38,170 nucleotides of DNA from Candidatus Aquidulcis frankliniae. Lineage in GTDB: Bacteria > Chloroflexota > Limnocylindria > Limnocylindrales > Limnocylindraceae. The stretch covers positions 1 to 38,170 of the forward strand of contig RFPZ01000001.1 of NCBI GenBank assembly GCA_009925905.1, read 5' to 3'. A program made the position numbers and the translations under genes. The notes under the pieces were generated by a model that was not told the DNA's origin, ran no database searches, and saw nothing but the letters and a program-made list of their open reading frames with translations. This document shows positions 37,793-38,170 of the stretch, in pieces (the stretch's first letter is position 1; each line of letters begins with the position of its first letter).

Positions 37793-38170
37793 ATGACCTC
37801 CACCTCCGCTTGGACCGTACGACTCCTGCCGCTCGCCGAACTGCCGGCAGGTGAGTGGGAGCGACTTCTTGCAACCAATCCAACGGCCAGCGCGTTCAGT
37901 CATCGCGCTGTGCATGAGGCATGGTGGATCGGGTACGGCGCAGGGGCGACCGACATCTCACTTGCGGTCTACAACACTACCGGCGCACTCTGCGCGTATC
38001 TGCCGCTCATGCTGCGACCCGATGGTGTGCGCTATCTCGGTGCCACCTATCACATCGATTACGCCACGGTGTTGATTGATCTCAGCGAAACAGAGCGAGC
38101 AACTGCAGCAGCAGAGGCGCTCGTTGCACACCTCTACGCAGATGCAACGGCACTCGACCTTCGACGCTTG
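37793..38170 (+). CDS. CelD/BcsL-type GNAT family acyltransferase, 5' part (runs off window)
   Basis: The first 126 codons are open to the right edge. The sequence SAFSHRAVHEAWWIGYGAG resembles the conserved entry motif of CelD/BcsL-like (FemAB-related) acetyltransferases, often written PFQSPEWLRAWW, and is followed by beta strands typical of the fold (LAVYNTTGALCAYLPLML; VRYLGATYHIDYATVLID). Members modify polysaccharides, peptidoglycan precursors or peptides; the substrate is unknown here. It is divergent from comF, with the two ATGs abutting in CATATG (37790-37795). Confidence 0.7.
   Translation, partial: MTSTSAWTVRLLPLAELPAGEWERLLATNPTASAFSHRAVHEAWWIGYGAGATDISLAVYNTTGALCAYLPLMLRPDGVRYLGATYHIDYATVLIDLSETERATAAAEALVAHLYADATALDLRRL

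Overview
The window is a dense, high-GC bacterial chromosome segment made almost entirely of core housekeeping genes. No tRNA or rRNA gene, insertion sequence, phage gene or CRISPR array was seen. The longest stretch without a gene is about 130 bp, so there is no gap above 300 bp to describe. Gene order (rplU-rpmA-rpmE-DUF1385-prfA-prmC; a full F1Fo ATPase operon followed by murA and mreB), an Asp-type MurA, compact spacing and leaderless-looking starts suggest a streamlined member of the Chloroflexota, possibly a freshwater lineage. That placement is inference; an actinobacterial-like relative is the main alternative.

Left arm, minus strand (1-13554): one long co-directional run in the order parA-parB-gyrB-gyrA-prs-small membrane ORF-secA-prfB-ftsE-ftsX-S41 protease, with several overlapping start/stop codons. 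It joins chromosome segregation, topology, PRPP synthesis, protein export, translation termination and division. A canonical 16-bp parS site (13600-13615) lies just upstream of parA, which suggests the window is near the replication origin, although dnaA is not present.

Right arm, plus strand (13668-35955): mreD-like, mrdA (PBP2) and rodA form a wall-elongation block. Next come rplU (sigma70-like promoter, structured leader), rpmA, rpmE, a DUF1385 gene, prfA, prmC, a HAD hydrolase, glyA and a WecA/TagO-like transferase. The ATP synthase genes follow (atpI/atpZ-like, B, E, F, H, A, G, D, C), then murA, mreB, a PHP phosphoesterase and a flippase-like membrane protein. Last are a minus-strand comF-nfo pair and the 5' part of a divergent CelD-type acetyltransferase gene.

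The most striking anomalies are two apparent deletions in essential genes. gyrA is broken by a frameshifting loss of about 80 codons that removes the catalytic tyrosine. The atpG-atpD junction has lost the C-terminal helix of gamma and the start of beta. Both look like precise excisions of roughly 150-250 bp and may be assembly artefacts. Other points of interest are the prfB +1 frameshift site, a recurring TAnnnT-N6-start arrangement at transcription-unit heads, Lys/Ala/Pro tails on GyrA, L21 and Nfo, and altered active-site residues in MurA and the WecA-like enzyme. I found no clearly new multi-gene system.
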